64,000 bases of DNA, taken from the NCBI RefSeq assembly GCF_000715075.1, contig NC_134096.1, forward strand, positions 68,515,026 to 68,579,025, in the 5' to 3' direction. Made by a program: the position numbers and the translations under genes. Of the stretch, positions 49,204 to 61,099 are shown piece after piece. Each line of letters opens with the position of its first letter. The stretch's first letter is position 1. This DNA is from Nicotiana tabacum (Eukaryota > Streptophyta > Magnoliopsida > Solanales > Solanaceae). A model generated the notes under the pieces. The model worked only from the letters and a program-made list of their open reading frames with translations, did not search any database and was not told where the DNA came from.

Positions 49204-49224
49204 CTGCACATTTGTTTTGTGCAG
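49204..49224 (+). other. Hairpin and splice-acceptor match in LTR leader
   Basis: CTGCACA, a T-rich loop, then TGTGCAG: a 7-bp stem whose 3' arm ends in AG after a pyrimidine-rich stretch. It is followed by ATCCAGG. With the donor at 47549 it would define an intron of about 1.67 kb. Confidence 0.55.
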
Positions 49225-49497
49225 ATCCAGGTAATTGTTCGTTAGCTAGCTGTGCGGGTTGTTGCTGTAGAGACTCAAGGTAAACCTGCCGCTGCGTTCG
49301 CAGGCTTCAGAGTCACCTTCAACTCTTCATTTTGCACTGTTTATTCTTATTTCTAGACAATTGTATTTAGAAGTTTTCTAGCAAACACTCTGTAGAGCTT
49401 ATGTTGTTGTTTTAATTATTGTTAGGCTTACCTAGTCCCTAAGACTAGGTGCCATCACGATACCCAAACGGAGGAAAAATTGGGTCGTGACACTTAT

Positions 49498-50050
49498 TCA
49501 CTTTATCAAAATGACCTTGGACATAAATCAAATCTTTTCAAGTGTATTATTTTATTAACATTCATTATATTAATTTATAAATACTTTGTTTGTAGCTACA
49601 TATTTTGTACATTTATTAAATCATCAAAAATATAAATTTTCATGTGCTTCATCCACACTCTTCATACATATTTTATTATACATAGATACTTATGTTTTCA
49701 CCATTTGACATTCATGTTTAGTCTCCCTTTTCAAATCACTTTCATAATTCTTTGTAAGTATTGAATTAATTGTTCTTTATCTAATCCCTCATTTATTTGA
49801 TTGAGTCCATGGGACCACATTTTGTGGATCTCGAGGGGTGCCGAACATCTTTCTCTTGAGATAAATTGAACCCTTACCTATAATTTCAATTGGTTTCGCA
49901 GTTCATAATTAAAGTGTATATTACGTAGTACAATATAGGTGTCTTAGCATACCTTAAATACTAGGTGGCGACTCTTAAATAATAATTAACCTTATAGAGT
50001 ACTATAAGTTGTACATTATTTTTACTTGTGCAAAATAGGGTGCAACAACA
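49498..50050 (+). repeat. 3' end of an older Tat/Ogre-type LTR
   Basis: Signature text of Tat-lineage LTRs: GTGGATCTCGAGGGGTGCCG (about 49823), GAACCCTTACC (about 49868), CTAGGTGGCGACTC (about 49961), ending GGGTGCAACA or ACA at 50047-50050. The identification is from memory of plant Ogre-type LTRs; no RT is present to prove it. D, and by continuity B and C, are inserted in this LTR. Confidence 0.6.
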
Positions 50051-50068
50051 TGGTAACTCAGCTGGGGA
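50051..50068 (+). other. Tat-type primer-binding site (tRNA-Arg-like)
   Basis: TGGTAACTCAGCTGGGGA resembles the tRNA-Arg primer site used by plant Ogre/Tat elements (TGGCGACTC-GCTGGGGA form), with two or three changes. It sits directly after the LTR end. Confidence 0.55.
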
Positions 50069-51041
50069 TACTTCGAGTTTTAACCACAGCGCACTTGATC
50101 AATTATTTGAGGGATTACAGGTTCTCCAATACTCCAATTTTGATTCTTTATGTCTTTTCTTCAACTTGTATATTCTTTGCTTCAAAGTTGTATATTATTT
50201 GCTTCAAGTCGTATATTCTTTGCCGCATGCTTCAAATAGTCTACTCTTTGTTATGCGCTTCAATCGGTATATTCCTTGTCATATGATTTAAGTGTATACT
50301 CTTTGTCACACGCTCTAAGTTGTATATTCTTTGTCATGATCATATTGTATATTCTTTTATGCATGCACATGCTGTATATGCTTTCACAGATGCCCATGTT
50401 GTATATTATTTGTAACATGCTTTTGATGCTGCCTTATTAAATTGTCATCACTTTCATATCGACTCCTGGTTGCACACAATCACACTCAAGTCACGTGAGG
50501 GTTATCTTTTCATCCCTCCGAACCTTCTTTCAAAACTCTCTAGTTTTAGAGATTGGCATACGAGGCTAACTACGTACCATCTCGCAGTTGTCCTAAACTC
50601 ATGCTCGAATCTAGGTAAATCTACTCTTAGAATCCCTAGGTCACTGAACAAACAATCTTGTAACTTAGCTTAGTAGGATTATTTTTTGCACATCCTTTAA
50701 ATGTTACATATTCTTTACATGTTACCCATTCTTTATGTGTTATATTCCTTGCCTGTTATTGTTATTTGTTCTTTATCCGTTACAGATACCTTCTTTTTAT
50801 TATCCCTTATTAAGTTCTTTTTGTCTGACTAAACTCTGGTTGACTTGTGTTGAACCTTAACTTGTCAAACATACATACCCATTCTGGTCTTCATGACCAT
50901 CCCCATAATAATACCATCATTTGGACTCTACCATCCTTTTCAAAGATATGTCAATCGAACTTTGTACATCCACTATCGATTCAACATATTCTTCTCAATC
51001 ACACCTTACACTTTTACTGACTTCCGTCAATGGAGACAGAC
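50069..51041 (+). other. Tat-like leader, part 1, with short tandem repeats
   Basis: No coding region recognised. At about 50163-50430 there are about ten degenerate units of GTATATTCTTTGTCATATGC-type sequence, period about 30-35 bp. The final CAGAC (51037-51041) is the target duplication of the inverted solo LTR. Confidence 0.55.
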
Positions 51042-51204
51042 TGTCACAACCCAATTTCCTCTCCGTGTGACATCGTGACAGCACCTAGTCTCTACAAATA
51101 GGTAAGCCTAACATTTTGCGGAAAAATAAAATAAAAATATAAGTTTAACCAACTATTCAAAAATACACAACAAATCCCAAAACCCGAAATATCGTGAATC
51201 ATAA

Positions 51205-52883
51205 TGTAATGACCCAACCGGTTATTTTAACTTTTAGAACCCCGTTCCCTAAAAATAAGATTTTCCGTATGTGCTTTTAATAATTTATGATTTGCGGGGA
51301 TGATTGGTTCGGGATTTGGAAGTGTTTGGGTTGAAACCGAAACACTTGGTTCCTTAAGTTAGCCTTAAAAGGCCAAGTTTGACTTCGATCAACATTTTTA
51401 GAAAACGACCCCGGAATCAGGATTTGACGATTCCAATAGCTCCATATGGTGATTTTGGACTTAGGAGCCTGTTCAGAATATTATTTGGAAGTCCGTAGTT
51501 AAATTAGGCTTGAAATGGCTAAAACAAGAATTTAAGTTTGGAAGTTTGACCGGGGAGTTGACTTTTTGATATCGGGGTCGGAATCCAGTTTCGAAAATTT
51601 TTATAGCTCCGTTATGTCATTTATGAATTGTGTACAAAATTTGAGGTCAATCGGACTTGATTTGATAGGTTTCGACATCGAATGTAGAAGTTGGAAATTC
51701 TAAGTTTCATTAAGATTGAATTGGAGTATGATTCGTGATTTTAGCGTCGTTTTATGTGATTTGAGATTTCAAATAAGTTCATATAATGTTTTAGGACTTG
51801 TTGGTATATTTGGTTGAGGTCCCGAGGGCTTCGGGTGAGTTTCGGATGGTTAACGGATAAAAAATTGGACTTAAAAAGTTACTGCAATTTTTCTCTTCTG
51901 CTGGATATTCTGGGTTGTGATCGAGCCCAAGATCGAGCCCAGGGTCGACGGCCAGGGTGGAAGCCAGGGACAAGGCTCAAGATCGAGCCCAGATGGAGGG
52001 AAATGATCGAAGCCATGATCAAAGGCCCAGGCTCGATGCCACTATCGAAGCCATGATCGAAGGCCCAGGCTCGAGGCCATGATCGAAGGCCCAGGCTCGA
52101 TGCCATGATCGAAGGCCCAGGCTCGAGGGCCATGATCGAAGCCACGATCGAGGCCCAGTTCCGAAGTCTTCTTAGGCAGATCTATAAAGGAGGGAATTTC
52201 ATCCAATTTGCCATTTTTGACGAACTTGAGCTTGAGCAGATGCGACTTTTGATAGATTTTCAAGAAAAACATTGAGGTAAGTGATTCCAACTCGGATTTG
52301 GTCTATATACACAAATATATCATTATTTTCACTATTTAATTAGTATTTTGAGATTGAAATTTGGGAAATTTTTAGAAATCTCAAAACGAATTTTTGAGAT
52401 TTCGGTATCGATTCGGAGTCAGATTTGAGTGAAACCGGTATGGTTGGACTCGTAATTGAATGGATTGTCGGATTTCGTAACTTTTGCCGGATTTTGAGAT
52501 GTGGGCCCACGGGCGAATTTTTAATTAATTTTGGGATTTTTATTGAAAATATAGTATTTTCTTATAGAATTGACTCCTATAAATTTTAGTGATTGTATCA
52601 AATTATTTTTGGTTAGATTCGAGCCACTCAAAGTTGGATAATCGAGGAAAAGGCCTACTAGTGGATTAAATTGGAGCAAGACGAGGTAGGTCTCTTGTCT
52701 AATCTTGTGAGGGGGAAGTTACCTCATAGGTGATTAAATTAATAATTATTGCCAATTGTGGGGGCTACGTACGCACGAGGAGACGAGAGTCCGTGCGTAG
52801 CTACTATTAATGCTAAAGTCCGGGTAGTTTAGGACTCAAAGTATGAATTACTTGTGTAAATTGTATTCTTTGTTTAATTAATA

Positions 52884-52924
<41 letters not shown>

Positions 52925-53992
52925 GAATTGTAAGATGGAAATCTTATATGATAAATTTTCTGTTTAAATTAATTAATTGTTAAAAGAAATTATTCATCCT
53001 CTCGAATTGATCTTATAATAAATATACTCTCCTTCCGGAGGTACATAAGAAAATGTCCTCCTATCTTGTGGAGCGGGCCGAATGCCTCGGCAGGATAGAT
53101 GCATCTATGGATCATACCGCACGTCCCTCGGCAGCGTACACGACACTCTGGATCAGGCCGTACGACCTCGACAGAAATCGTGCTTAATAATAATAATAAT
53201 AATTACACGATACTTTGATAGTTTATTGCAGCTTGTGAAGCTAATTGATAAATTGGAAATCTTTGAAATTTAAAGAATTATTATCCCTGCTTGTTAATGA
53301 ATTATTGTTATTCCTGTAAATGAGACAAATTGATAAATTGAAAATTTATTCGAATTGAAGGAATTTAATTTTTTCTACTGGTTAAATAAAGTATTGTTAT
53401 ATTCTATGAATCATGCTGATTTAGATATTCTAGTTTTATTTCAATTATTATTATTGACCCATAGTGAGCGTCAAAGTCGGCCATCTCGTCTCTACCACTT
53501 CGAGATTAGGCTTGATACTTACTGGGTACACGTTGTTTACGTACTCATACTACACTTGCTGCACTTTTTGTGCAGGACCTGAGGCAAGTACTAGTGGGGG
53601 GCCTATCGTCTTACACCCACGTTATCCAGGGGCATAGTGGTGAGCTGCCTTTCTGAGCCGTTCTGCAGCTACCAGTGTCTCTTCTTGTATTTTCATTCTG
53701 TATATTTTTATTTCAGACAGTATTTGAGGTTTTGTATAATCTACTAGATGCTCATATATTTGTGACACCAGGTCTTAGCACACACATTGGTAGAATTGGG
53801 AGTTGATTATTTTTTTCTTGGATTTAAATTAATTGGTATCTTTTCTATTTTCTTTAATATTGCTAGTAAAATAATAAAATTACTTAGAAAATTATTCTAA
53901 AAATAATTGATGTATGTTTAAATTACTAGTTGGCTTGCCTAGCTGTAGTGTTGGGCGCCATCACGACCTATAGGTGAAATTGGGTCGTGACA
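51205..53992 (+). mobile_element. Solo LTR of the C family (2.79 kb)
   Basis: Starts TGTAATGACCCAACC and ends GGGTCGTGACA. Target duplication CATAA (51200-51204) and CACAA (53993-53997); the surrounding LTR in related copies reads CACAA at this point, so the left copy mutated. It has a tract of CATGATCGAAGGCCCAGG repeats (51905-52165), TATAAAGG at 52183-52190, donor GAGGTAAGT at 52274-52282, and an acceptor-like TGTGCAG ending at 53575. Confidence 0.92.
52889..52920. repeat. (TA)n microsatellite
   Basis: An uninterrupted run of TA dinucleotides, about 16 units, inside the solo LTR. Confidence 0.95.
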
Positions 53993-54408
53993 CACAAACT
54001 ACAGGAGAAAAATCTAGTGTCTCTATACATCAGAGTCTATCAAAAGAAAATACAGAAGATAATCGACATTGGGTAGAGTAGGCAGGGGACTCCGAGGTCT
54101 GCGGACACGACAGATATACCTTAAAATCTGCAAAGCTGTCCTGGCTCACTGATAGTGCGGCTGATAAGGAGCACCTGGATCTGCACACGAAAAACATATG
54201 TAGAGAGTAGCATGAGTACACCACAATCGGTACCCAGTAAGTGCCAAGCCTAACCTCATTCGAGTAGTGACGAGGTCAGGTCAGGGCCCTACTGGTAAAT
54301 ATATAATAAAACAAGATAGAGTTTAATACCGCAATAAAATAAAGGTTGAAATCTAACAACAATGAAATCATAGAAGGTAACGGCTCAGTACACAGAAACA
54401 CAACGGGG

Positions 54409-54715
54409 ATCTCCCGAGATACTATCCCGTAGCCCCAAACGTAAATGTGCAGTACAAGGGGATCTCCCGGAATACCGTTCCGTAGTCCCAAATTAAATAT
54501 GCAATGCATGAGGATCTCCCGAAATACCGTTCCATAGTCCCAAAGTAAATATGCAGTACAGGGGGATCTCCCGGAATACCATTTCGTAGTCCCAAAGTAA
54601 ATATGTAGTACAAGGGGATCTCCCGAAATACTGTTCCATAGTCCCAAAGTAAATATGCATTACAGGGGGATCTCCCGAAATACCATTCCGTAGTCCCAAA
54701 GTAAATATGCAGCCA
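54409..54715 (-). repeat. Minisatellite in inverted solo LTR (6 units)
   Basis: Six units of about 52 bp, complement of the GGGACTACGGAACGGTATTC array in E2. The copy number differs again from the two and eight units in the E2 LTRs. Confidence 0.9.
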
Positions 54716-56356
54716 AACCATAAAATTCAATAGTTACGACACAAAATTCTACAGTTCAACCTAAGTACCAGTTAAGGAAAGACAAGTAAATTCACTAAAC
54801 AATTGCACGTAGTTTAAGTAAATAGTTAAGGCAAGTAGGCATGCTATTCCAGTCTAGCAGGATACTACACATGCTGATGAAACTCAAATAAGAAAGAAAT
54901 TAGGTTATTACTTAGTAGAAAAACGGGTTTTTACACAATTAGCCTGTGTACGTACTCGTCACCTCACGTACACGACGCTCATATATCAAAAACAGTACAA
55001 ATCTTATGGGGAGTTCCCCCACACAAGGTTAGGCAAGCCACTTACCTCGAACCAAACTCAATCAATCAGTCACAATGCCTTTCCCACGAATATTCTGCTC
55101 CGAATGACCCAAATCTAGCCAAAAGCAATTAAATATCATAAATACAACCATAATAGACTCATCTAATTAATGAAATCAATCACTTTAACAAAAAATCCGA
55201 AATTAACTCAAAAATCGCCCTGGGGGCCCACGTCTCATAATCGGGTAAAAGCCACAAAATACGAACACCCATTCACTCACGAGTCTAACCATATAAAAAT
55301 TACTCAAATCCGACCACAAATCCCCTTTCAAAACTCGAAATCTTTGTTGAAGAAGTTCTTCCAAATTTCTCCCAATTTCAACCCCAAAATTCGAAAATAA
55401 ATGATGAAATCAACCATAGATTAGTGGAATCTAACCATAAAGGAGTTAAGAATCATTACCCAAAAACTTCCTCTGAAAATCTCTCCAAATTTTGCTTTCT
55501 ACCGAGCTCTCAATCAAATTTTGAGTTATGAACCAAAAACCCTCGATTTTGAACTTTAATTCTGCCCAGATATTTTTCCTTAATCGCGATCGCGAAGAAA
55601 AACTTCGCTGCCCCATTATTTTACTCTACGCGAACATGTAACTCTCCATGTGAATGCGATGAAATAGCTCCTCAGACTTACGCGATCGCGACTGACCTCA
55701 CGCGATCGCGAAGAACAACACCCAATTCCACTGCTGCCTTATTTCTTCTTCGCGAACACGGCCTAGCCCACGCGTTCGCGATGCATAACCTGACGAACCT
55801 ACGCGATCGCGTCCCATTCTTAGAGAACGCGAAGAGATAACCTAGCTGGTCTCCCAATTACTCTACGCGATCGCGATGAAGGAAAACCAGCTGCAGAACA
55901 CCAGCAAAAACTACCAACTCATTAAGTCCAAAAATGACCCGTTGAGCATACGAAACACGCCCGAGGACACCGGGACCTCAACCGAACATACCAACCAAAT
56001 CCTTAAACACCATACGAACTTACTCGATCCCTCAAATCACATCAAATAACGCTAGAATCACGAATCACCCTCCAATTCAAACTTAAAGAAACTTGAAAGT
56101 TCCAAATTCGACAGCCGATGCCGAAACCAACCAAACCGATGGAACTCCATTCCGGAGTCATCTTCACACAGTTCCGACTACGGTCCAAATCCTAAGGCTT
56201 AAACCTCCACTTAGGGATTAAGTGTCCCAAAATACTCCAAAAACCAAAACGAAACCTCCCGGCAAGTCATAATAGCAGAAATAGATATGGGAGAAGCAGT
56301 AAATAGGCGATTGGGGATATTACTCTAAAAACAATCGGCCGGTTCGTTACACAGAC

Positions 56357-56693
56357 CCATGCGCTATGCTACAATCTATCTCTTATTCAAAGGTTACTGG
56401 TCTCCACCCACCTACCCACCCACCCAAGAATTCTCATTCACTTCTAAATCACATTATTCTCAAAGAAGAATCACTCATTCATGATAACCATATAGATCTC
56501 ATAATTCCAGTAGTTGCCCGAACTATATTTTAACATGATTCTTGTCCGCGCGAGATACATAGGCAACCCTGCATAAGGATTCGGTCTCCCTACTATTTCA
56601 AAATCATTTCCTCAGTACTGGAAACTGGGTCAATTCTTTTGAAATAGTACAATGATGTTGTCAACCTAGAAATCTCCGATAGCATCAACTAAC
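56357..56693 (+). other. Tat-like leader, part 2
   Basis: Short stretch between two solo LTRs. It contains one copy of the hairpin-plus-TACGTAGGCAACC motif (56540-56565; here TACATAGGCAACC) followed by GGATTCGGTC. CCCACCTACCCACCCACCC at about 56404 is a local C-rich run. Confidence 0.5.
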
Positions 56694-57511
56694 TGTAATG
56701 ACCCGACTTGTCGTTTTAAGAATTAACACCCCGTTCAACGACTTAAGGTCTTGAGCAGCTTCGTATTATATGTATTGACTTGCGTGCATGGTTGAATTCA
56801 GTTACCGGATGATTCAGGGTGATTTGGGACACTCGGTCCCTAAAATGGAAGCTTAAGACTTAGGATTTTGACCATAGTCAGGAATGTGTGAAGGCGACTA
56901 CAGAATGGAGTTCCGTCGGTTCTGTTAGCTCCGTTGGGTGATTTTGGACTTGGGAGCATGTCCGAAAAATTATTTGGAGGTCCGTAGTGGAATTAAGCTT
57001 GAAATAGCGAAAGTCGAATTTTTGAAAAGTTTGACCGGGGGGGGGGGATGACTTTTGATATCGGAGTCGGAATCCAATTTTGGAAATTTGAATAGCTTTG
57101 TTATGTCAATTATGACTTGAGTGCAAAATTTGAAGTCATTCCGAATTGATTTGATGTGTTTCGGCACAAGATTTAGAATTTGAAAGTTCAAAGTTCATAG
57201 ATTTTAATTTGAGGCGTGATTCTTCGTTTTGATGTTGTTCGATGTTATTTGAGGCCTCGAGCAGGTCCGTGTTATGTTATGGGACTGGATGGTGTGATTG
57301 GACGGGGTCCCGAGGGGCTCGGGTGAGTTTCAGGGTGGTTTCGGACCATTTCTAGGTCATCTATAGCTGTTGGTTTTTGGCTACAGCAGTGTGCTATGTG
57401 ATGGCGTGGAATTGGACGCGATCGCGAAGCACAAAATGGGGGAAAATTGCCAGTGAATCGCGATTGCGGAAGGCCTTTCGCGATCGCGTAGAGGAAATTT
57501 GCTGCTGCACT

Positions 57512-57890
57512 GACCCGACTTTAGAAACTTATATCTCGCAATCTATAAGGAATTTAGAGATGATTGAAAAATAAGAGTTGTAGCCCTTTTATGTCTAGTT
57601 TTCAGAAATGTAAACTATTTGTAATTTGGAGGTGTGTACCAAAAGTTATGGTGGATACACTACAGGCTGTCCGGGAAGAGTTTGGAAATCTCTGTTGCAT
57701 AGGGCTGACTTTGGAAGCTTATATCTCGAAATATATAAGGAACTGGGAGATGAGAAACAAATGAAAGTTATAGCCCTTGGAATCTAGTTGTCAGAAAGTT
57801 AAACCATTTATCATTTAGAGTTTTGTACAAAACGTTACGACCATTATACTAGAGGTTGTCTGGAAGAGCTGGAAAGTTTGTTCTTCGCGA
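57512..57890 (+). repeat. 190-bp tandem duplication in the 4.4-kb LTR
   Basis: Copies start at 57512 and 57702. Both contain CTTATATCTCG-AAT-TATAAGGAA and a TACAAAA-GTTA block. B's LTRs carry a single copy of the same segment (about 22545-22700 and 29670-29830), also embedded in their CpG tract. Confidence 0.85.
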
Positions 57891-59158
57891 TCACGATTGG
57901 TTTTCCGCGATCGCTAAGAGCAATTTTGGGGCTGAAAAACTTTATACTTCGCGATCGCGAAGCATTTTCCACGATCGCGAAGAGTAAATACCTGGGCAAT
58001 AGCTATATTTCGAGGTTTCAGCCATTTTTAACATATTTGGAGCTATGAAGCTCGGATTGAAGCGATATTTTAGGCGATTTTCACCATATGGATTGGGGTA
58101 AGTATTCTATATCCTAAAATGTTTATATTTCATGAATTTATGATTATATTCATCGTTTAATTTGGATTTTAATGGAAGAAATCAAGATTTTTGTAAAATC
58201 TTTCAAAAACAAAAATTTAAGATTTGGAGGTCGAGTTGTTATTGGAATTCGATAAAATTGGTATGGTTGAACTCGTATCGGAATGGGTGTTCGGATATCA
58301 TAAAAATTATGCCGGGTTCCGAGGGGCGCGCCCCGCATTGACTTTTGTTGACTTTTTGGAATAAATTTTTAAGTCAACGTATTATTATCCAGAATTGTTT
58401 CCGATAAATTTTAATGAAGTTATACAATTTAATTTGGATAGATTTGAGCGGTCCGAAGGTAAATTCAAGTAAGAAGGCAATTTTGGAATATCGGCATAAG
58501 TTCAAAAAGGTAAGTATCTTGCCTAACCTTGAGTGGGAAAATTGCCCCTTAGGCATTGAATCTTATGTGAAAAATTGTGTAATTGAAAATCATGTACGCG
58601 AGGTGACGAGTACATACTTGGTTTATATGTGCATATTATATCGATTGAAATTCGTAGACGCCCTTAAGTATTAAATTGTGGAAAGTTGTTGTAACTTATT
58701 AAATCCCTTATTTGTCATGCCTCATTCCTTGTTTGCCGAGGTTATTCTATTATGATAATTTGGTGTGATTGCCACTTGACTTTTATGTGAACTCTGTGTT
58801 TGTTTGAGTCGCCATTTTTATGGAAAACACTTTCTTATTTGATTTTACCTACATATAATTTAAATGAAAAATTTAGTTAATAAGATGAATAAATCTATTT
58901 ATTTCTTGAAGTTATTATTTAAAGGAGGTGTTGTTCCTTGATGAATTACTTTTCAGTTCACGTTGTTGAAAATTTGGTATTGAATTATAAAGGTCGTGAA
59001 TCATGTTGAGGCAAAGTGCCAAATTGTGAAATATTATTCGGTTGAGTTATTTACTCCCGAACATTTTGTTAAGATGTTGTACACATTATGATCGATTCGT
59101 GGGGTCCTTATGGTGGAAAAATAAGGTATTGTTGATTTATGTGGAAAGTTATAATATT

Positions 59159-59385
59159 TGAGTACTTGATGTGCAATTTGTGATATGTTGTAATATTTGA
59201 GCACTTGATGTGCACTTTGTGATATGTTGGAATATTTGAGCACTTGATGTGCAATTTGTGATATGTTGAAATGTTGGAGCACTTGATGTGCAATTTGTGA
59301 TATGTTGTAATATTGGGACACTTGAGGTGCAAGTTGTATTATGTTGTGATATTTGGGCACTTGAGGTGCGATTTTTGAAATATTG
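59159..59385 (+). repeat. 39-bp hairpin array in the 4.4-kb LTR
   Basis: Six units with period 39-40 bp (anchors about 59161, 59201, 59240, 59279, 59317, 59357). The core is GCACTTGATGTGC, a GCAC/GTGC stem, in the same relative place as the GCACGA/TCGTGC array of E1. Confidence 0.88.
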
Positions 59386-61099
59386 TGATATTGATATGCA
59401 TGCGGTGAGATAAGGGTGGCTTGAAACACGTGGCTAGTAGGAAAACTACTAGAAGTCATGCGGTGATATAAGGTCAGGGTGTTGAAACGCATGCGGTGAG
59501 ATAAGGGTGGCTTGAAACGCGTGGCTAGTAGGGGAACTACTAGAAGTCATGCGGTGTGATAAGGATGGCTAAAACGCGGGATGTTATTTCGGTAAGAAAA
59601 TGATTTCTTTAAAAATTAAATGTGAATGCTCCCGCGATAATATAAGAAATGAGATATTGTGAATTTATTTATGATTTGGGACTACGAGGCGGTACCTCGG
59701 GAGTGCCCTGTTGAAATTTCTTTATTTATGTTCTTGCCTTGGGTGATTTTGTTTCATTTAATATGTAAATTATTGTCTTCTTCCGTGATGTACTAGTTGA
59801 CTTTATTATTATGTGTTTTGTGCTCCTAGTTGTATTGTGTTGGCTTTGGCTTTTTAGCACGAGACTCTGAAGAAGTATATTTCTGGTTTTTCTTACTGAT
59901 TTTCGATGATTGAGTTGATTTAAATAAAAGAAATTATTATTATGTTTTAAATTAAATGGTTTTACAACCAAACCAGTAGTTTATCTGATGCTTTAATTTA
60001 AGTGCAATGTTATTTTCTTCACCCAAATGATTTCAAAAAAATAAATTCAATTCTTTGTTGATTTCTTACTTGATTTAAAAATTCTAAACTCACTTTAGTG
60101 AAAATAAATTGATCATGTAGATCATATATACATTGAGGATATTGGCATGTAAATTGTGCGTGCAGTTGTGATATGAAATGAGGGCACGAGGTACCAGGAA
60201 AATATGATGATTTAATTATGGGCACGAAGTGCCGTCGAGATATGAAAAATGGGCTGAGACCCGTATTTTTATGATTATGAAATGAGGTATCACATGGTGA
60301 CTTTTTAATTGAAGAATTATATTCAAAATATTTATTTGGAAGAATTTTTATTCAGAAGTATTATATGAAAGAATTATATTTGAAAGATATTTATTTGAGG
60401 AAAATTATATTTGAAAGAGAGTTATTTGGTAGAATTATATGTGAAGCATATTTATTTGAAGAATTTGATTTAATTGGGTGTACTTGTATTTATTATTTAT
60501 TGAGCGATATTAAATGGTATTTTGTTGTCTTGCTGTGTATATCACTGGTTGTTTTATGATGTCCTTATTGTTATCTGTTTCCTTCTATCTTGTATATTAT
60601 ATTGCACAGGCTATTAGACTAGTAAGTGTCTTGACTGTATCTCGTCTCTACTCCACTGAGGTTAGTCTTGATACTTACTGGGTACCGACCGTGGTGTACT
60701 CATACTACACTTCTGCACATTTTTGTGCAGAGCCAGGTATTGGAGATATCGGACTTGAGCAGAGTTAAAGAGGGACCGTAAGGATTCAAGGTAAAGCTGC
60801 TTGGTCGTCGCAGTCCCTTGGAGTCTTTTCATTTCATTGTACTGCTAATTTTTAATCAAACGGTATTGTATATTCGGTCCTCGTGATCATTTCATGTATT
60901 CAGTTAGAGTTCGTGACTCGGTACTACCAGTCTTGGGAGGTTGTATATTCATATTTATCCCGCTGTTAGTTTTGGTTACTTATTTAATTTTTTTTTAAAA
61001 AAATGGCTCCAAAAATGTAATTGAAATCGGCTTACCTAGTCTTAGAGACTAGGTGCCATCACAACGCCTGTGGTGGGATATTTGGGTCATGACACCAAC

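Larger units (their letters stand above)
39591..49492 (+). mobile_element. D: TR-GAG-like non-autonomous element (9.9 kb)
   Basis: Two long LTRs (39591-43214, 45928-49492), a primer site one base off consensus, a purine tract and a perfect target duplication CTTAT/CTTAT (39586-39590, 49493-49497). The interior encodes gag and a decayed stretch of protease, but nothing of RT, RNase H or integrase. Plant elements with gag but no pol have been described as TR-GAG. The first 220 bases of the LTRs differ at about 17 positions by hand count. gag carries stops and is now dead too. Confidence 0.92.
45928..49492 (+). repeat. D 3' LTR (3.57 kb)
   Basis: It starts TGTAAAGACCCGGCC and ends GGGTCGTGACA. 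It has a CpG tract at 46612-47020, TATAAAGTCC at 47037, donors at 47138-47146 and 47549-47557, an array of GCGAGACAAGGTGGG at 48301-48455, the acceptor hairpin at 49205-49224, and the terminal hairpin near 49432. This is the best-preserved copy of the complete order of LTR signals. Confidence 0.93.
51042..56351 (-). mobile_element. Solo LTR of the E2 family, inverted, itself interrupted
   Basis: Begins TGTCACAACCCAATTT (complement of an LTR end) and ends GGTTCGTTACA (complement of an LTR start). The target duplication is perfect: CAGAC at 51037-51041 and 56352-56356. No internal domain, so this is a solo LTR made by LTR-LTR recombination. A second solo LTR (51205-53992) sits in it. The complement of the minisatellite (54409-54715, six units) and the CpG tract (55580-55880, GCGATCGCGAAG type) are present. 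Confidence 0.92.
56694..61094 (+). mobile_element. Solo LTR of a third Tekay-like family (4.4 kb)
   Basis: Begins TGTAATGACCCGACTTG and ends TGGGTCATGACA. Target duplication CTAAC (56689-56693) and CCAAC (61095-61099), one mismatch. It has a CpG tract with GCGATCGCGAAG motifs (57410-57985) interrupted by a 190-bp tandem duplication (57512-57890), TATATTT near 58004, donors at 58095-58103 and 58507-58515, a hairpin array 59159-59385, duplicated CTAGTAG/CTACTAG cassettes (59434-59452, 59525-59543), an acceptor-like TGTGCAG ending at 60730, and a terminal CCTAGTC/GACTAGG hairpin near 61035. It is unusually long for an LTR. Confidence 0.88.
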
